57,586 bases of DNA from Pseudomonadota bacterium (GTDB lineage: Bacteria > Pseudomonadota > Alphaproteobacteria > Rhizobiales > MH13), in NCBI GenBank assembly GCA_039024915.1, contig JBCCPK010000008.1:1-57586 (forward strand), in the 5' to 3' direction. The translations under genes were made by a program, and so were the position numbers. Within the stretch, counting starts at the first letter, position 1. Each line of letters begins with the position of its first letter. Shown piece by piece: positions 25,202 through 35,640 of the stretch. Under the pieces are notes generated by a model that searched no databases, was not told the origin of the DNA, and saw only the letters and a program-made list of their open reading frames with translations.

Positions 25202-27001
25202 TCAGCCCTTTTGGTTCTTGCCGATTGGCAGAACAACGCGGAAACGGGCGCCTTCAGCGTCATCGCGGTTGCTCGCCTCGATAGAGCCATTATGCGCATC
25301 GACGATCTGCCTGGAAATCGAAAGACCGAGCCCCGAATTGTTCCCATAGCCAGACTGCTCGGCACGGTCGGTATAGAAACGCTCGAAAATGCGCTCCGCC
25401 ATATCCTGCCGCAGGCCCGGACCCTCGTCGTCAATGTCGACAATGATGTTGGCCTCATCACGGTGCGCGCGAACGAAGATCGTGCCGGCGCGCGGGGAGA
25501 ATGAGCGTGCATTGTCGAGGATGTTGTTAAACACCTGGCCAAGGCGCGATTCATGGCCTTGCAACACAAATCCACCCGGCGAGCCTGTCTGCATGAACGC
25601 CAGCCGTATCGTCACGCGTTCACGCAGCGCCAATTCGCGCTGCACACCGACGACCGTTTCAAGCAATGCTTTCAGATCAACCGGCACGGAATCTTCGCGC
25701 GCAAGTTCTGCATCCAGCCGGGATGCATCCGAAATATCGGAAATCAATCGGTCGAGCCGGCGCACATCATGCTCGATAACATCAAGCAGGCGCTTGCGGC
25801 TGTCCTCATTGTGAATGCGTGGCAAGGTTTCGACCGCCGAGCGCAATGACGTCAACGGGTTCTTCAGCTCATGGCTCACATCAGCTGCAAACCGCTCAAT
25901 CGCATCAATCCGGTTGTAAAGTGCGCCCGTCATTTTGCGCAGCGTCAGGGCCAGGTGACCGATCTCATCGCGACGCCCCTCGAAACTTGGGAGCGTTTCA
26001 CGGGCCTTGACCGAATGGCGCACGCGCTCCGCAGCATCCGATAGCTTACGGACCGGGCCGGCTATGGTGCTCGCAAGCAGGATGGACAACACGACCATGA
26101 CGGCGGCAGCAACGAGAAAGACGCGCAAAATCGACATCCGCTCATTGAAGAGGATGTCGTCAATATCTCCGCCCTGTGTCGACAGGAGAAGCGCGCCGAG
26201 GCTGGCGCGAAAGCGCTGAATGGGAATGGCAACGGAAACAACCAGCTCACCCTGGTCCGAAACGCGCACAAGGCTCGCGGGCTGGCCGGCCATGGCAGAG
26301 CGTAGTTCAGGAAGCACCAAGCCATTCTGCGCTCCGATTTCCTCGTAAGGTGGCATATCGAAACGACGAATGAAAAGCTTCGCGCGCTGCCACCAATCGG
26401 TCCAGAAAGGTTCCTGCTCAGCGGTAGCCGAAGGCAAGTCGAAGCGAAGGATGGATGTCCGCGCGTACAGAGCCTCACTATCGAGGATCAGGCCGCCATC
26501 GAGATCATAGATGCGCGCGCGCGTACCTGTTGGGCCAACCAGCCGCCGCAAAAGCGGTGCCACCCGTTCGGGATTGATCGGGAACTCAAGCCCTGCAACC
26601 GAACTATCAAAGACCGAGAGGCTCTCGCCGGTCTGCAACTGGAGCAGGCGCTCGGGATCGATGACGATGGTGGTGTTGTCATCATCGACACTGGCCGACG
26701 CCGCGATCGCCCCGGCAATGATCTCCCCTTGAACCAACAAGCTCTGAACACGTGAATCGATCAGTCCTTCGCGGAACTGATTGAGATACAAAATGCCGGA
26801 GACCAAAGCGACCAGGCCCACCAGGTTAAGGATCAAAATGCGACGGGTCAGGGAGGAAAAGACCGAAAAGCCACGGCGTGCCCGGCGGGCGCGTGCCTCG
26901 GCGCGGGCGCGACCTATCCAGCCGAATGCGCGCGCACTGGACCGCTCGCCGCTGATCTGCGTCGATCGGATTTGCAGACTGTCATCGCTGCGCTCCGCCA
27001 T
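25202..27001 (-). CDS. chvG: Sensor histidine kinase ChvG
   Basis: 599 residues from ATG 27001; a TTG 12 bases upstream is the longer alternative. A basic N-terminus precedes the first membrane segment (ILILNLVGLVALVSGILYL), then a periplasmic sensor domain, a second membrane segment (FLVAAAVMVVLSILLAS) and a HAMP linker. The H-box FAADVSHELKNPLTSLRS (about residue 380) and the N, G1 and G2 boxes (NNILDNARSF, DIDDEGPG, GNNSGLGLSIS) are intact. In rhizobia ChvG/ChvI respond to acidity and cell-envelope state. It follows chvI by 50 bp. Confidence 0.95.
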   Translation of the reverse strand: MAERSDDSLQIRSTQISGERSSARAFGWIGRARAEARARRARRGFSVFSSLTRRILILNLVGLVALVSGILYLNQFREGLIDSRVQSLLVQGEIIAGAIAASASVDDDNTTIVIDPERLLQLQTGESLSVFDSSVAGLEFPINPERVAPLLRRLVGPTGTRARIYDLDGGLILDSEALYARTSILRFDLPSATAEQEPFWTDWWQRAKLFIRRFDMPPYEEIGAQNGLVLPELRSAMAGQPASLVRVSDQGELVVSVAIPIQRFRASLGALLLSTQGGDIDDILFNERMSILRVFLVAAAVMVVLSILLASTIAGPVRKLSDAAERVRHSVKARETLPSFEGRRDEIGHLALTLRKMTGALYNRIDAIERFAADVSHELKNPLTSLRSAVETLPRIHNEDSRKRLLDVIEHDVRRLDRLISDISDASRLDAELAREDSVPVDLKALLETVVGVQRELALRERVTIRLAFMQTGSPGGFVLQGHESRLGQVFNNILDNARSFSPRAGTIFVRAHRDEANIIVDIDDEGPGLRQDMAERIFERFYTDRAEQSGYGNNSGLGLSISRQIVDAHNGSIEASNRDDAEGARFRVVLPIGKNQKG

Positions 27002-27051
27002 GGTGCGCCACAACCTCCGCTGCCTCGCACACGGTTTAATCCGCGCACAGG

Positions 27052-27786
27052 TCAGGCTTCCTTGAACTTATACCCTACACCGTACAGCGTTTCGATCATA
27101 TCAAAGCTGTCATCGACCTGCTTAAACTTCTTACGCAAGCGCTTGATGTGGCTGTCGATGGTCCGGTCGTCGACGTAGACCTGATCATCGTAAGCCGCGT
27201 CCATAAGGGCATTGCGGCTTTTGACGATGCCAGGGCGTTGCGCCAGCGACTGCAGGATCAGAAACTCGGTTACCGTCAGGGTGACGCCGCGGTCCTTCCA
27301 TGAACAGGCATGCCGGTCCTCATCCATCACAAGGTCACCGCGCTTGAGCACACGGCCAGCTTCATCGCCCGCGCGCGGGACTGCGGGCACCTGAGCAGCG
27401 GTCGTGCCATTGCCACTGGCGCGTGCCTGAACACGGCGCAGCAGCGCCCGTACACGCTCGACAAGAACACGCTGGGAAAATGGCTTCTTGATAAAGTCGT
27501 CAGCCCCCATTTTGAGGCCGAACAACTCGTCAATCTCGTCGTCCTTGGACGTGAGAAAAATAACAGGAAGGTCGGACATCTGACGAAAACGGCGGAGCAG
27601 TTCCATGCCGTCCATGCGCGGCATCTTGATATCGAAAATGGCGAGATCGGGCGGTGCCATCTGCATGCCGTCAAGCGCCGATGCGCCATCGGTGTAGGTC
27701 TCGACCCGATAGCCTTCAGCCTCCAACGCCAATGATACCGACGTCAGGATGTTGCGATCGTCATCGACAAGCGCGATGGTCGGCAT
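27052..27786 (-). CDS. chvI: Response regulator ChvI, OmpR family
   Basis: 244 residues from ATG 27786, the typical ChvI start ([16 protein letters not shown]). Receiver domain with phospho-acceptor Asp52 in [10 protein letters not shown] and the conserved lysine in FIKKPFS; the C-terminal winged helix carries [17 protein letters not shown] and [16 protein letters not shown]. Partner of ChvG. Divergent from pckA across a 597-bp region; in Agrobacterium pckA is reported to respond to acid through ChvG/ChvI. Confidence 0.96.
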   Translation of the reverse strand: MPTIALVDDDRNILTSVSLALEAEGYRVETYTDGASALDGMQMAPPDLAIFDIKMPRMDGMELLRRFRQMSDLPVIFLTSKDDEIDELFGLKMGADDFIKKPFSQRVLVERVRALLRRVQARASGNGTTAAQVPAVPRAGDEAGRVLKRGDLVMDEDRHACSWKDRGVTLTVTEFLILQSLAQRPGIVKSRNALMDAAYDDQVYVDDRTIDSHIKRLRKKFKQVDDSFDMIETLYGVGYKFKEA

Positions 27787-28118
27787 ACCCTGCCCTCTTG
27801 ATGCCCCGATGCTGCCACGGGTGCTCGATAGCATTTCACCTTGCACGGCCCAAGCTCCTGTATGGTGGTCTTGCACGCTTGCCACAATAAGCCTTGCGTT
27901 GCGTGGCATGATCGTTGGCAGCGCGATTGCGCGTAAATTAAGGCGGGGTTTGGCATCGCATCCGCGTCGGATGACTGTGTGTTCGCAGATGCGAAGGGTG
28001 CAGAAGATGGTGAGCGATGCTGGACCGGTTGACCCTCAAGCTCGGTTTGAGCCTGCATACGGTTGCAGCTCGTTCGGCTAAGGCGGAGGAATGAAAGCGG
28101 CCTAACCCCCTGATCTTT

Positions 28119-28130
28119 CTAACATGTTAG
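28119..28130. promoter_or_regulatory. Palindrome CTAACATGTTAG upstream of pckA
   Basis: Perfect 12-bp palindrome about 254 bp before the pckA start. A possible operator; the binding protein is unknown. Confidence 0.35.
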
Positions 28131-28270
28131 CTGCATGAATCTTGCCCTTGCCGAAATATGCAGCACCGAAAACGCTTTTGGGTGGTCTTGTTCATGATCT
28201 TGGTCAATTCACATTGCTCGGCTGTTGTTCAAACTGCACGGCAGACCTATGGCTCGATTGCGCGCGTGTG

Positions 28271-28285
28271 TGTTGCAATGCAACA
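28271..28285. promoter_or_regulatory. Palindrome TGTTGCA-A-TGCAACA upstream of pckA
   Basis: Perfect 7+1+7 inverted repeat, 99 bp before the pckA GTG. It closely resembles a TGTTGCA-C-TGCA site in the phaZ/regB region at 43431. TGC/GCA-type sites of this kind have been described for PhaR regulators; a LacI-type PckR is another candidate. The identity of the regulator is inference. Confidence 0.5.
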
Positions 28286-28383
28286 TTAACTAGCCATTGC
28301 CTCGTGAAGTGCGGGCGCCGGACACAATTTGAGCATTCCGCTGCGTGCGGAGCACGCTCGAAAGCCAAAAAAGGGGATAAGGC

Positions 28384-30009
28384 GTGGCGTATGATGAGTA
28401 TTCGATCGGAGCACGCAATCCACACGTCGGGCTTGATCAAGCCGGCCTTTCGCGCTGGGGCAGTGCGTTTTTCAATTTCAGCGCCCCCGTCCTTTATGAA
28501 CATGCAATCCGAAACGGCGAAGCCGAAATCGTCGCTGGCGGCGCGCTGAAGGCGGATACCGGTCGGCACACCGGTCGTTCGCCGCTTGATAAGTTCATCG
28601 TGCGCGACACGCTGACGGGTGACAGCGTCTGGTGGGACGGCAATCAGGCGATGCAGCCCGAACACTTTGAGGCGCTGCATGCGGATTTTCTGGACCATGC
28701 CCAGGGCCTGGACCTCTACGTTCAGGACCTATGGGGCGGCGCAGATCCGGCCCATCGGCTGCCGACCCGGATCATCACCGAGAAAGCGTGGCATTCGCTG
28801 TTCATTCGCACCATGTTGCTGCGCCCCGAGCGCCAAGCTCTTGAGAGCTTTGCGCCAGACATGACCATCATCGATCTGCCAAGCTTCAAGGCCGACCCCG
28901 CCCGCCATGGTTGCCGATCGGAGACCGTGATCGCGTGCGATTTCAGCCGGAAGATCGTGCTGATCGGTGGGACGCACTACGCCGGGGAGATGAAGAAGAG
29001 TGTGTTTTCCATGCTCAACTTCCTGCTACCTGCTGATGGCGTCATGCCCATGCACGCGTCGGCCAACGTGGACGACAAGGGGCGAGTCGCCATCTTCTTT
29101 GGCCTGTCCGGGACCGGCAAGACGACCCTCTCAGCCGATCCGGAGCGGATGTTGATCGGCGATGATGAGCATGGATGGGGCGCCGACGGTGTCTTCAATT
29201 TCGAGGGCGGCTGTTACGCCAAGACCATCAAGCTTTCTGCTGAGGCCGAACCGGAAATCTACGCGACCACACAACGCTTTGGAACTGTGCTTGAGAACGT
29301 GGTGATCGATCCCGACACCCGGCTCCCCGATTTCGATGATGGCTCGCGCACGCAAAACACACGCTGCGCCTACCCCATCGACTACATTCCTAACGCGCTT
29401 CTGTCGGGTCGGGCTGGCCAGCCGACAAACATCATCATGCTGACGGCCGACGCGTTCGGTGTCTTGCCACCGCTCTCTAAAATGACCGCCAATCAGGCGA
29501 TGTACCATTTCCTGTCCGGCTACACCGCCAAGGTCGCTGGCACCGAGATGGGTGTCACCGAACCCGAAGCGACGTTCTCAACCTGCTTCGGCGCTCCTTT
29601 CATGCCGCGCCATCCCGCCGTTTATGGCGATCTTCTGCGCAAGCTCATCGCTGAGCACGGTGTGCAGTGTTGGCTGGTCAACACCGGTTGGACCGGCGGT
29701 GCCTACGGAACTGGTTCGCGTATGCCGATCGGTGCAACGCGCCGGCTCCTGCATGCCGCACTCGATGGCGAACTCGATGGTACGGAGTTCACAACCGATC
29801 CGTTCTTCAGCCTCGCTGTGCCACGCTCCGTCGACGGCGTCGATAGCGCGATCTTGCAACCACGTCAGACCTGGGCCAACAAGGCCGCCTATGACGCCCA
29901 AGCCACCAAACTTGCCGAAATGTTCGCCGCCAATTTTGCCGTGTTCGAGCCGCATGTGGCTGCGGACGTCAAAGCAGCCGCACCGGTTCTTCTGCAAGCC
30001 GCCGAGTAG
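28384..30009 (+). CDS. pckA: Phosphoenolpyruvate carboxykinase (ATP)
   Basis: 541 residues starting at GTG with GGGGATAAGGC upstream. The P-loop [16 protein letters not shown], the metal-binding DDEHGWG and the PEPCK-specific [13 protein letters not shown] are present. It converts oxaloacetate to phosphoenolpyruvate at the start of gluconeogenesis, used on organic acids. It is divergent from chvI-chvG-hprK-PTS, so acid, redox and PTS signals may all affect it; two palindromes lie in the promoter region. Confidence 0.97.
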   Translation: MAYDEYSIGARNPHVGLDQAGLSRWGSAFFNFSAPVLYEHAIRNGEAEIVAGGALKADTGRHTGRSPLDKFIVRDTLTGDSVWWDGNQAMQPEHFEALHADFLDHAQGLDLYVQDLWGGADPAHRLPTRIITEKAWHSLFIRTMLLRPERQALESFAPDMTIIDLPSFKADPARHGCRSETVIACDFSRKIVLIGGTHYAGEMKKSVFSMLNFLLPADGVMPMHASANVDDKGRVAIFFGLSGTGKTTLSADPERMLIGDDEHGWGADGVFNFEGGCYAKTIKLSAEAEPEIYATTQRFGTVLENVVIDPDTRLPDFDDGSRTQNTRCAYPIDYIPNALLSGRAGQPTNIIMLTADAFGVLPPLSKMTANQAMYHFLSGYTAKVAGTEMGVTEPEATFSTCFGAPFMPRHPAVYGDLLRKLIAEHGVQCWLVNTGWTGGAYGTGSRMPIGATRRLLHAALDGELDGTEFTTDPFFSLAVPRSVDGVDSAILQPRQTWANKAAYDAQATKLAEMFAANFAVFEPHVAADVKAAAPVLLQAAE

Positions 30010-30057
30010 GCGTACCGGCCGGCGTTTTTCCAGCCCAACCTTCAGGGGCGTAAGCGC

Positions 30058-31575
30058 ATGAGTGCGCGCGCCGGGATCGCCGCTGGCCATAAACTGACCG
30101 CGCAGGCCGGCGCTGAGGTGCTGGCCGAGGGTGGGTCGGCCGCCGATGCGGCAGTCGCCAGCATCTTCACCGCGTGTGTTTGCGAACCGGTGCTCGCGTC
30201 CCCTGCAGGCGGGGGTTTCGCGATGGTCGCAGGCACAACAAAGCCCGCCTGCCTCGATTTTTTCGTGCACACACCATGTTTTCCGCAGGGCAAACGCCAC
30301 GAAGGCCTCGCGGAGGTCGAAGCAGATTTCGGCGGCGTTACGCAGGCTTTTCATATCGGACCGGGATCGGTAGCAACGCCGGGTCTCCTGCCCGGCCTTT
30401 TCCAGCTGCATGACCGTTATGGTCGGCTACCGATGACACGGCTCGCCGAGTACGCCATTGAACACGCCAAGAACGGCTTTCCAATCAGCACTTTCCAGGC
30501 CCGACTGGCGCAGATCGTCAGCCCGATCCTGTTGGCAACGCCAGAGGCGCGGACACTGCATGCACCCGAAGGCGCGCTTCGGTCAGCCGACGCGGTGTTC
30601 ACTAACCCACCCCTGGCAGACGCGCTGGACGCGCTAGCCAACGAAGGGCTTCGCATCGCGACCGAAGGCGAGATCGCACAGGCCATGCTTTCCGCGAGCG
30701 CGGGTGGGCACCTTACGGGCGAGGACCTCAAGGCATACCAACCAGTATGGCGGGAGCCGCTGATACGGTCGGTAGGCGGAAAACGGGCTTCGGCGGACGC
30801 AAGTGCCGGTGGCGGGCCGTCATGGCAAGTATCCCTCAATCCCTCTCCATCCGCTGGCGGTGGTCTGATCTCGGCGATCCTTGCAAGCTACAGCGGGGGC
30901 AGCAGCTTCAACCCGCTTGGTTTTGCCCGCGGAATGGACCTCGTGGACCGCCGTTGGCGCGCGCTCGGCAAGCCCAGTGGATTTGATGAGCGGATGCTTC
31001 TAGCGGACCCCGCGCCTGTGGCTGTCAAAGGTACGACCCACGTGTCGGTTATCGACAAGGACGGGATGTCCGTTGCGCTCACGGTGTCCAACGGCGAAGG
31101 GAATGGTGCCATCGTTCCGAATTGTGGGTTCATGCTCAACAACATGCTCGGCGAGGACGACTTGCTGCAAGACGGCCCAGGCTCCTGGACGCCTGACACG
31201 CGCCTCGCATCCATGATGGCCCCCACGGTGGCCGCCAACGAGAAGGGCGGCTTGCTGGCAGCCGGCTCAGGCGGGTCCAACCGCATCCGCTCGGCGATGG
31301 CAAACGTCCTGATCAGACGATTGGTCTGCCAGCAGCCGCTTGAGGAGGCGATCCGGGCGCCGCGGCTGCATGTCGAAGCGGGCCATCTCGATGTTGAGCC
31401 AGGCTTTGATCCTGAACCGCTGCAACAGGCGTTTGACGATCACCGGCTGTGGGACGCACCATCGATGTTTTTCGGGGGCGTCCACGGTGTCGAACGGGTG
31501 GTGAATTCCAATGGCCGCTTCTCGATCGAGGGCGCGGGTGATGATCGGCGCGAGGGGGTGTTTGTGACGGTGTAG
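30058..31575 (+). CDS. Gamma-glutamyltransferase family protein without a signal peptide
   Basis: 505 residues, shorter than periplasmic GGT (about 560-580). Family motifs are GGSAADAAVA, SPAGGGF and the nucleophile Thr326 in VKGTTHVSVIDKDGMSVAL, where the precursor should self-cleave. A GG loop typical of GGT (GGSGGS-like) appears as AAGSGGSNRIRSA. The N-terminus (MSARAGIAAGHKL) has no signal peptide even though AGGGG before the ATG marks a good start. It may therefore act in the cytoplasm, possibly on a gamma-glutamyl or cephalosporin-like amide. Substrate unknown. It follows pckA by 48 bp on the same strand. Confidence 0.85.
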   Translation: MSARAGIAAGHKLTAQAGAEVLAEGGSAADAAVASIFTACVCEPVLASPAGGGFAMVAGTTKPACLDFFVHTPCFPQGKRHEGLAEVEADFGGVTQAFHIGPGSVATPGLLPGLFQLHDRYGRLPMTRLAEYAIEHAKNGFPISTFQARLAQIVSPILLATPEARTLHAPEGALRSADAVFTNPPLADALDALANEGLRIATEGEIAQAMLSASAGGHLTGEDLKAYQPVWREPLIRSVGGKRASADASAGGGPSWQVSLNPSPSAGGGLISAILASYSGGSSFNPLGFARGMDLVDRRWRALGKPSGFDERMLLADPAPVAVKGTTHVSVIDKDGMSVALTVSNGEGNGAIVPNCGFMLNNMLGEDDLLQDGPGSWTPDTRLASMMAPTVAANEKGGLLAAGSGGSNRIRSAMANVLIRRLVCQQPLEEAIRAPRLHVEAGHLDVEPGFDPEPLQQAFDDHRLWDAPSMFFGGVHGVERVVNSNGRFSIEGAGDDRREGVFVTV

Positions 31576-31678
31576 CCAAAGGGCTGATCGCCAATGGCGA
31601 ATAGTTGAGGCAAAGCTCGATACCCCAAAAAACGCTGCACACCGCACGCATCGCCCCAGCCGAGGATCAGAGCCAGAT

Positions 31679-32692
31679 ATGGCCATTGGACACTTCGTGT
31701 GGACCGACCTTTCCACCTATGATCTGCAAACCGCCAAGGCAGACTATAAGGCGCTGTTTCGCTGGTCGTTCAAAGGCGATGCGGCGTACGCCTATGCTCA
31801 CCACAATGGCGAGCCGGTGGCTGGCATCTTCCCGATGCCGCCAAGACTTCAGCAAATGGACATGCCATCTTTTTGGATGTCCTATGTGCATGTGCCCTCC
31901 GTTGAAGAGGCCGTTGAGCGCGCGCGGCAGCACGAGGGCGCCATCATTGAGCTTGAACCACAGGCTTTCACTGATGATGCGCGGATCGCTCTAATCCGCG
32001 ATCCATCAGGAGCCGGGTTCACCGTCTATGAGGGACCGGATATCACGCCCAAGAGCGGTCCGCCGGGCACCGTGGTGGCGCGTTACCATCACGTGCCGGA
32101 CATCGAGCTTGTTCGCGGCTTTTACAGCGATCTGTTTGATTGGCGATTTGAACGAGCGGATGGCCAGCCATGGCCAAGTTATCGGATTCTACACCCCAAT
32201 GGCGATCAGATCGCCACAATCGAAGAAGTGCCCGAAACGGTGCGCGGGCGGTTCCGATACTGGGTCCCGGCGTTTGCGGTGGGCGATCAAACACAAACCG
32301 TGTCCGTCCTCGAGCGGTTAGACGGTCGCCAACTCAATCGCTTGGATACAAACAGCTACTTGCTGGCCGATCGCCAAGGTGCCCACTTTATCACTCAGAC
32401 CACACAGGGGCCTCGCCCGGACGAGACATCGAAGGACCCCGTAAAGGCTGGCCCACCCCTGAAGGCGCTTACCGGCCTGATGTGCATTTGGCTCGCAGTG
32501 TTCCTCGAACTGCAAGCCTTTTGGGGTGTTCTGTTCCTGATATGGACCTGGCCGGCCTTGCGAAACGGTCGAGCCGACTTCATTGAGCCGGTGTCGCGCT
32601 CAGCTCAGCCAATAACCTACTGGGCCTTGCTTGGTACGTGGATCGCCCTCAGCGTTTGGCTCATTACTTCGCCACTTTTTCCACCGGTCTAA
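31679..32692 (+). CDS. Double VOC-domain protein with a C-terminal membrane tail
   Basis: 337 residues. Residues about 1-125 and 130-245 form two glyoxalase/VOC modules (IGHFVWTDLSTYDLQTAKADYKALF and VVARYHHVPDIELVRGFYSDLFDW starts). Residues about 265-337 contain two strong hydrophobic segments (LMCIWLAVFLELQAFWGVLFLIW; TYWALLGTWIALSVWLI) separated by NGRADFIEPVSRSAQP. Tandem VOC modules are common, the membrane tail is not, and suggests tethering to the inner membrane. No reaction can be assigned. Its stop overlaps the polA stop by 4 bp, tail to tail. Confidence 0.8.
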   Translation: MAIGHFVWTDLSTYDLQTAKADYKALFRWSFKGDAAYAYAHHNGEPVAGIFPMPPRLQQMDMPSFWMSYVHVPSVEEAVERARQHEGAIIELEPQAFTDDARIALIRDPSGAGFTVYEGPDITPKSGPPGTVVARYHHVPDIELVRGFYSDLFDWRFERADGQPWPSYRILHPNGDQIATIEEVPETVRGRFRYWVPAFAVGDQTQTVSVLERLDGRQLNRLDTNSYLLADRQGAHFITQTTQGPRPDETSKDPVKAGPPLKALTGLMCIWLAVFLELQAFWGVLFLIWTWPALRNGRADFIEPVSRSAQPITYWALLGTWIALSVWLITSPLFPPV

Positions 32693-35598
32693 TGCGCATC
32701 ATCCCAGTTATCAGCCGCACGCGCATCCACCTCAAGCGGCACCGATAGCGCCAGAGCAGGGTTTGGAGCATCGATCATGACCTGCTCGATAACAGGCAAG
32801 GTTTTCTCGACCTCGCTTTCAGGCACTTCGAAGATCAGCTCATCATGAACCTGAAGCAGCATCTTCGCGTTCAGCTTTGCTTCGGCCAATGCGGGCTCCA
32901 TGCGTACCATCGCGCGGCGGATGATATCGGCAGCTGACCCCTGGATGGGCGCGTTGATGGCAGCGCGCTCATTGAAGGCCCGCAAGCTGGGGTTGCTGGC
33001 CTTTATCTCGGGGTAATGCGCCCGGCGCCCGAAGATGGTCTGGACGTAGCCATGCTCGCGGCAGAAGGCCTTGGTGTCGTCCATGTATTGCTTGATGCCG
33101 GGGAAACGCTCGAAATAGGTCTTAATATAGGCGCCGGCTTCCGACCGTTCGATGCCCAGCTGATTGGCGAGCCCGAAGGCCGAAATACCATAGATGATTC
33201 CGAAATTGATGGCTTTCGCCTGTCGGCGAACGATCGGGTCCATGCCTTCGATGGGCACATCGAACATCTCAGACGCGGTCATGGCGTGAATGTCGAGCCC
33301 GTCAGCGAAGGCCTGTTTGAGCTGCGGAATATCCGCCACATGCGCCAAGACACGCAGTTCGATCTGGCTGTAATCGGCGGAAACGAGCTTGCAGCCTTCC
33401 TCGGCAACAAACGCCTTGCGAATCTTACGGCCAGCCTCGGTCCGTACCGGTATATTCTGCAAGTTCGGGTCGGAAGACGACAGCCGGCCTGTACTCGTCG
33501 CTGCCAGCGCAAACGAGGTATGAACGCGGCCCGTGTCGGGATTGATGGCCTGCGCGAGCGCCTCGGTGTAAGTCGAGCGAAGCTTCTGAAGCTGCCGCCA
33601 CTCGAGAACCTTCTTCGGCAACTCGTGTCCTTCAGCCGCCAATTCATCAAGCGCTGATGCAGGCGTCGCCCAAGCGCCGGTTTTGGTCTTCTTGCCCCCT
33701 GGCAGGCCCATCTTGCCGAACAGAATGTCGCCAAGCTGCTTTGGCGAGCCGACATTGAAGTTCTCGCCCGCAAGCTCCTGGATTTCCGCTTCAAGCCCGG
33801 CCATCGACTGCGCAAAGTCGCCGGACAGGCGCGACAGCATCTGCCGGTCCACCTTGATGCCATGGCGCTCCATTCGCGCCAGCACCGGCACCAGCGGTCG
33901 CTCCAGCGTCTCATAGACCGTGGTGGCTTTATGGGGGATCAACCGCGGCTTGAGCGCGCGCCACAGGCACAGCGTGATGTCGGCGTCCTCGGCGGCGTAG
34001 CGCGTCGCCTTGTCGATCGGCACATGGTCAAAGGTGACCATGGATTTGCCCGAACCAACGAGCTCCTTGTAGGGGATGGGCTCATGGCCAAGCCATTTGC
34101 CCGACAGCTCATCCATGCCATGGCCGCCAGTGCCCGCGCCGCAGACATAGGACAGCAGCATCGTGTCATCGAAGGGCGCGACCGCGATCCCCTGACCCGC
34201 CATGATGGCCATATCGTATTTCATGTTCTGGCCGATCTTGAGGATTGCAGGATCTTCCAGAACCTCCTTGAGAAGCGCCAGAGCGGTCTGCCCGTCCATC
34301 TGCCGGTCATCATGGCCATCGCCCAAAAGATCGCCGCCAGCGGTGTGCTTCAAAGGAACGTAAAAGGCCTTGCCCACCTCCATGGCGAACGAGAAGCCGA
34401 CCAGATCGGCACGCATCGGGTCGAGCGAAGTGGTCTCGGTATCGAACGCAAGAATTCCCGACCAGCGCGCCTCATCGAACAACCCCCTAAGCCTGTCTGG
34501 TTCGAAGATGGTCTCGTAGCTGTCGGGGTCTATTGAGGCGTCCGCCATTTCGGCAGCCCGAGCGTCAGCCAGCGCAGCGGGGGTCATATCGCCGCCGTCC
34601 GCCGTGCTTTCTTCGACGCGGCTGCTCTCAAATCCGGGCGTTTCGATGTCGGCTGCCTCAACATCGGCCATCTTGAGGTCGGTGGCCGCTGCTACGCGCT
34701 TGGTCAGTGTGGTGAACTCCATGGCCTTGAGGAAGCCGATGAGTTGATCACCATCGAGATCGCGCACGAGGCTCGACTCCACCGGCTCCTTGGCGGGTAC
34801 GTCCGTTTTCAAGGTCACCAGCCGCTTGGAGATGCGCGCCTGGTCAGCAAATTCGATGAGGTTTTCGCGCCGCTTGGTCTGTTTGATCGTTCCGGCCTGC
34901 GCCAGCAGCGTGTCGAGGTCACCAAACTCTTCAAGCAGTTGCGCGGCGGTCTTGACGCCAATTCCGGGAACACCGGGGACATTGTCGACCGAATCGCCAG
35001 CGAGCGACTGCAGATCGATCATCTTTTCTGGCGGCACACCGAATTTTTCGGCCACCTCATCGGGGCCGGTGCGCTTATCCTTCATGGTGTCAACGAGCAC
35101 GACACCGGGCATCGTCAACAGCTGCATAAGGTCCTTGTCGGACGACACTATGGAGACCTGAGCACCCGCCCCGACAGCCTGGACCGTGTAGGTGGCAATC
35201 AGATCATCCGCTTCATAACCTTCCTGTTCGATGCAGGCGACGTTGAAGGCGCGCACCGCGTCCCGGATAACCGGGAACTGGGGGCGAAGATCCTCGGGCG
35301 GTTCGGGCCGGTGGGCCTTGTAGTCGGGGTAGATATCGTTGCGAAATGAGTAGGCCGAATGATCGAAGATCACGGCAAGGTGGGTGGGTGGTGGTCCCAG
35401 GACACTTCGGTCTTCCTCCCGCAGTAGCTTCCAAAGCATGTTGCAGAAAGCGTAAATCGCGTTAGTAGGCAGACCATCAGATCGCTTTGTCTTCTCTGTA
35501 GCTTGATAGCCGAAGAAGGCACGGAAGATGTAGGTCGAGCCATCGACCAGCATCAGATGGTCATCGGCGTTCAGCGGGCGAAAGTCGGTATCGGTCAT
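32689..35598 (-). CDS. polA: DNA polymerase I
   Basis: 969 residues with all three domains: an N-terminal 5'-3' flap nuclease (LVDGSTYIFRAFFGY, DLIATYTVQAVGAGA, VDNVPGVPGIGVKTA), a 3'-5' exonuclease with intact DTET (FDTETTSLDP), and the polymerase with motif A SADYSQIELRVLAHV, motif B RRQAKAINFGIIYG and motif C LLQVHDELIFE. It processes Okazaki fragments and fills repair gaps. Stand-alone gene with a 38-bp gap to the acyltransferase gene on the same strand. Confidence 0.97.
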   Translation of the reverse strand: MTDTDFRPLNADDHLMLVDGSTYIFRAFFGYQATEKTKRSDGLPTNAIYAFCNMLWKLLREEDRSVLGPPPTHLAVIFDHSAYSFRNDIYPDYKAHRPEPPEDLRPQFPVIRDAVRAFNVACIEQEGYEADDLIATYTVQAVGAGAQVSIVSSDKDLMQLLTMPGVVLVDTMKDKRTGPDEVAEKFGVPPEKMIDLQSLAGDSVDNVPGVPGIGVKTAAQLLEEFGDLDTLLAQAGTIKQTKRRENLIEFADQARISKRLVTLKTDVPAKEPVESSLVRDLDGDQLIGFLKAMEFTTLTKRVAAATDLKMADVEAADIETPGFESSRVEESTADGGDMTPAALADARAAEMADASIDPDSYETIFEPDRLRGLFDEARWSGILAFDTETTSLDPMRADLVGFSFAMEVGKAFYVPLKHTAGGDLLGDGHDDRQMDGQTALALLKEVLEDPAILKIGQNMKYDMAIMAGQGIAVAPFDDTMLLSYVCGAGTGGHGMDELSGKWLGHEPIPYKELVGSGKSMVTFDHVPIDKATRYAAEDADITLCLWRALKPRLIPHKATTVYETLERPLVPVLARMERHGIKVDRQMLSRLSGDFAQSMAGLEAEIQELAGENFNVGSPKQLGDILFGKMGLPGGKKTKTGAWATPASALDELAAEGHELPKKVLEWRQLQKLRSTYTEALAQAINPDTGRVHTSFALAATSTGRLSSSDPNLQNIPVRTEAGRKIRKAFVAEEGCKLVSADYSQIELRVLAHVADIPQLKQAFADGLDIHAMTASEMFDVPIEGMDPIVRRQAKAINFGIIYGISAFGLANQLGIERSEAGAYIKTYFERFPGIKQYMDDTKAFCREHGYVQTIFGRRAHYPEIKASNPSLRAFNERAAINAPIQGSAADIIRRAMVRMEPALAEAKLNAKMLLQVHDELIFEVPESEVEKTLPVIEQVMIDAPNPALALSVPLEVDARAADNWDDAH

Positions 35599-35640
35599 GG
35601 TGGCGCGACCTTAAGAGGGCCGCGCACCAGAGGAAAGCGC

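Larger units (their letters stand above)
27787..28383. other. Long divergent promoter region between chvI and pckA
   Basis: About 600 bp without a supported gene. It contains two palindromes: 28119-28130 and 28271-28285. The pckA Shine-Dalgarno GGGGATAAGGC is at its right end. Short frames on both strands have no recognisable content. Confidence 0.5.
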
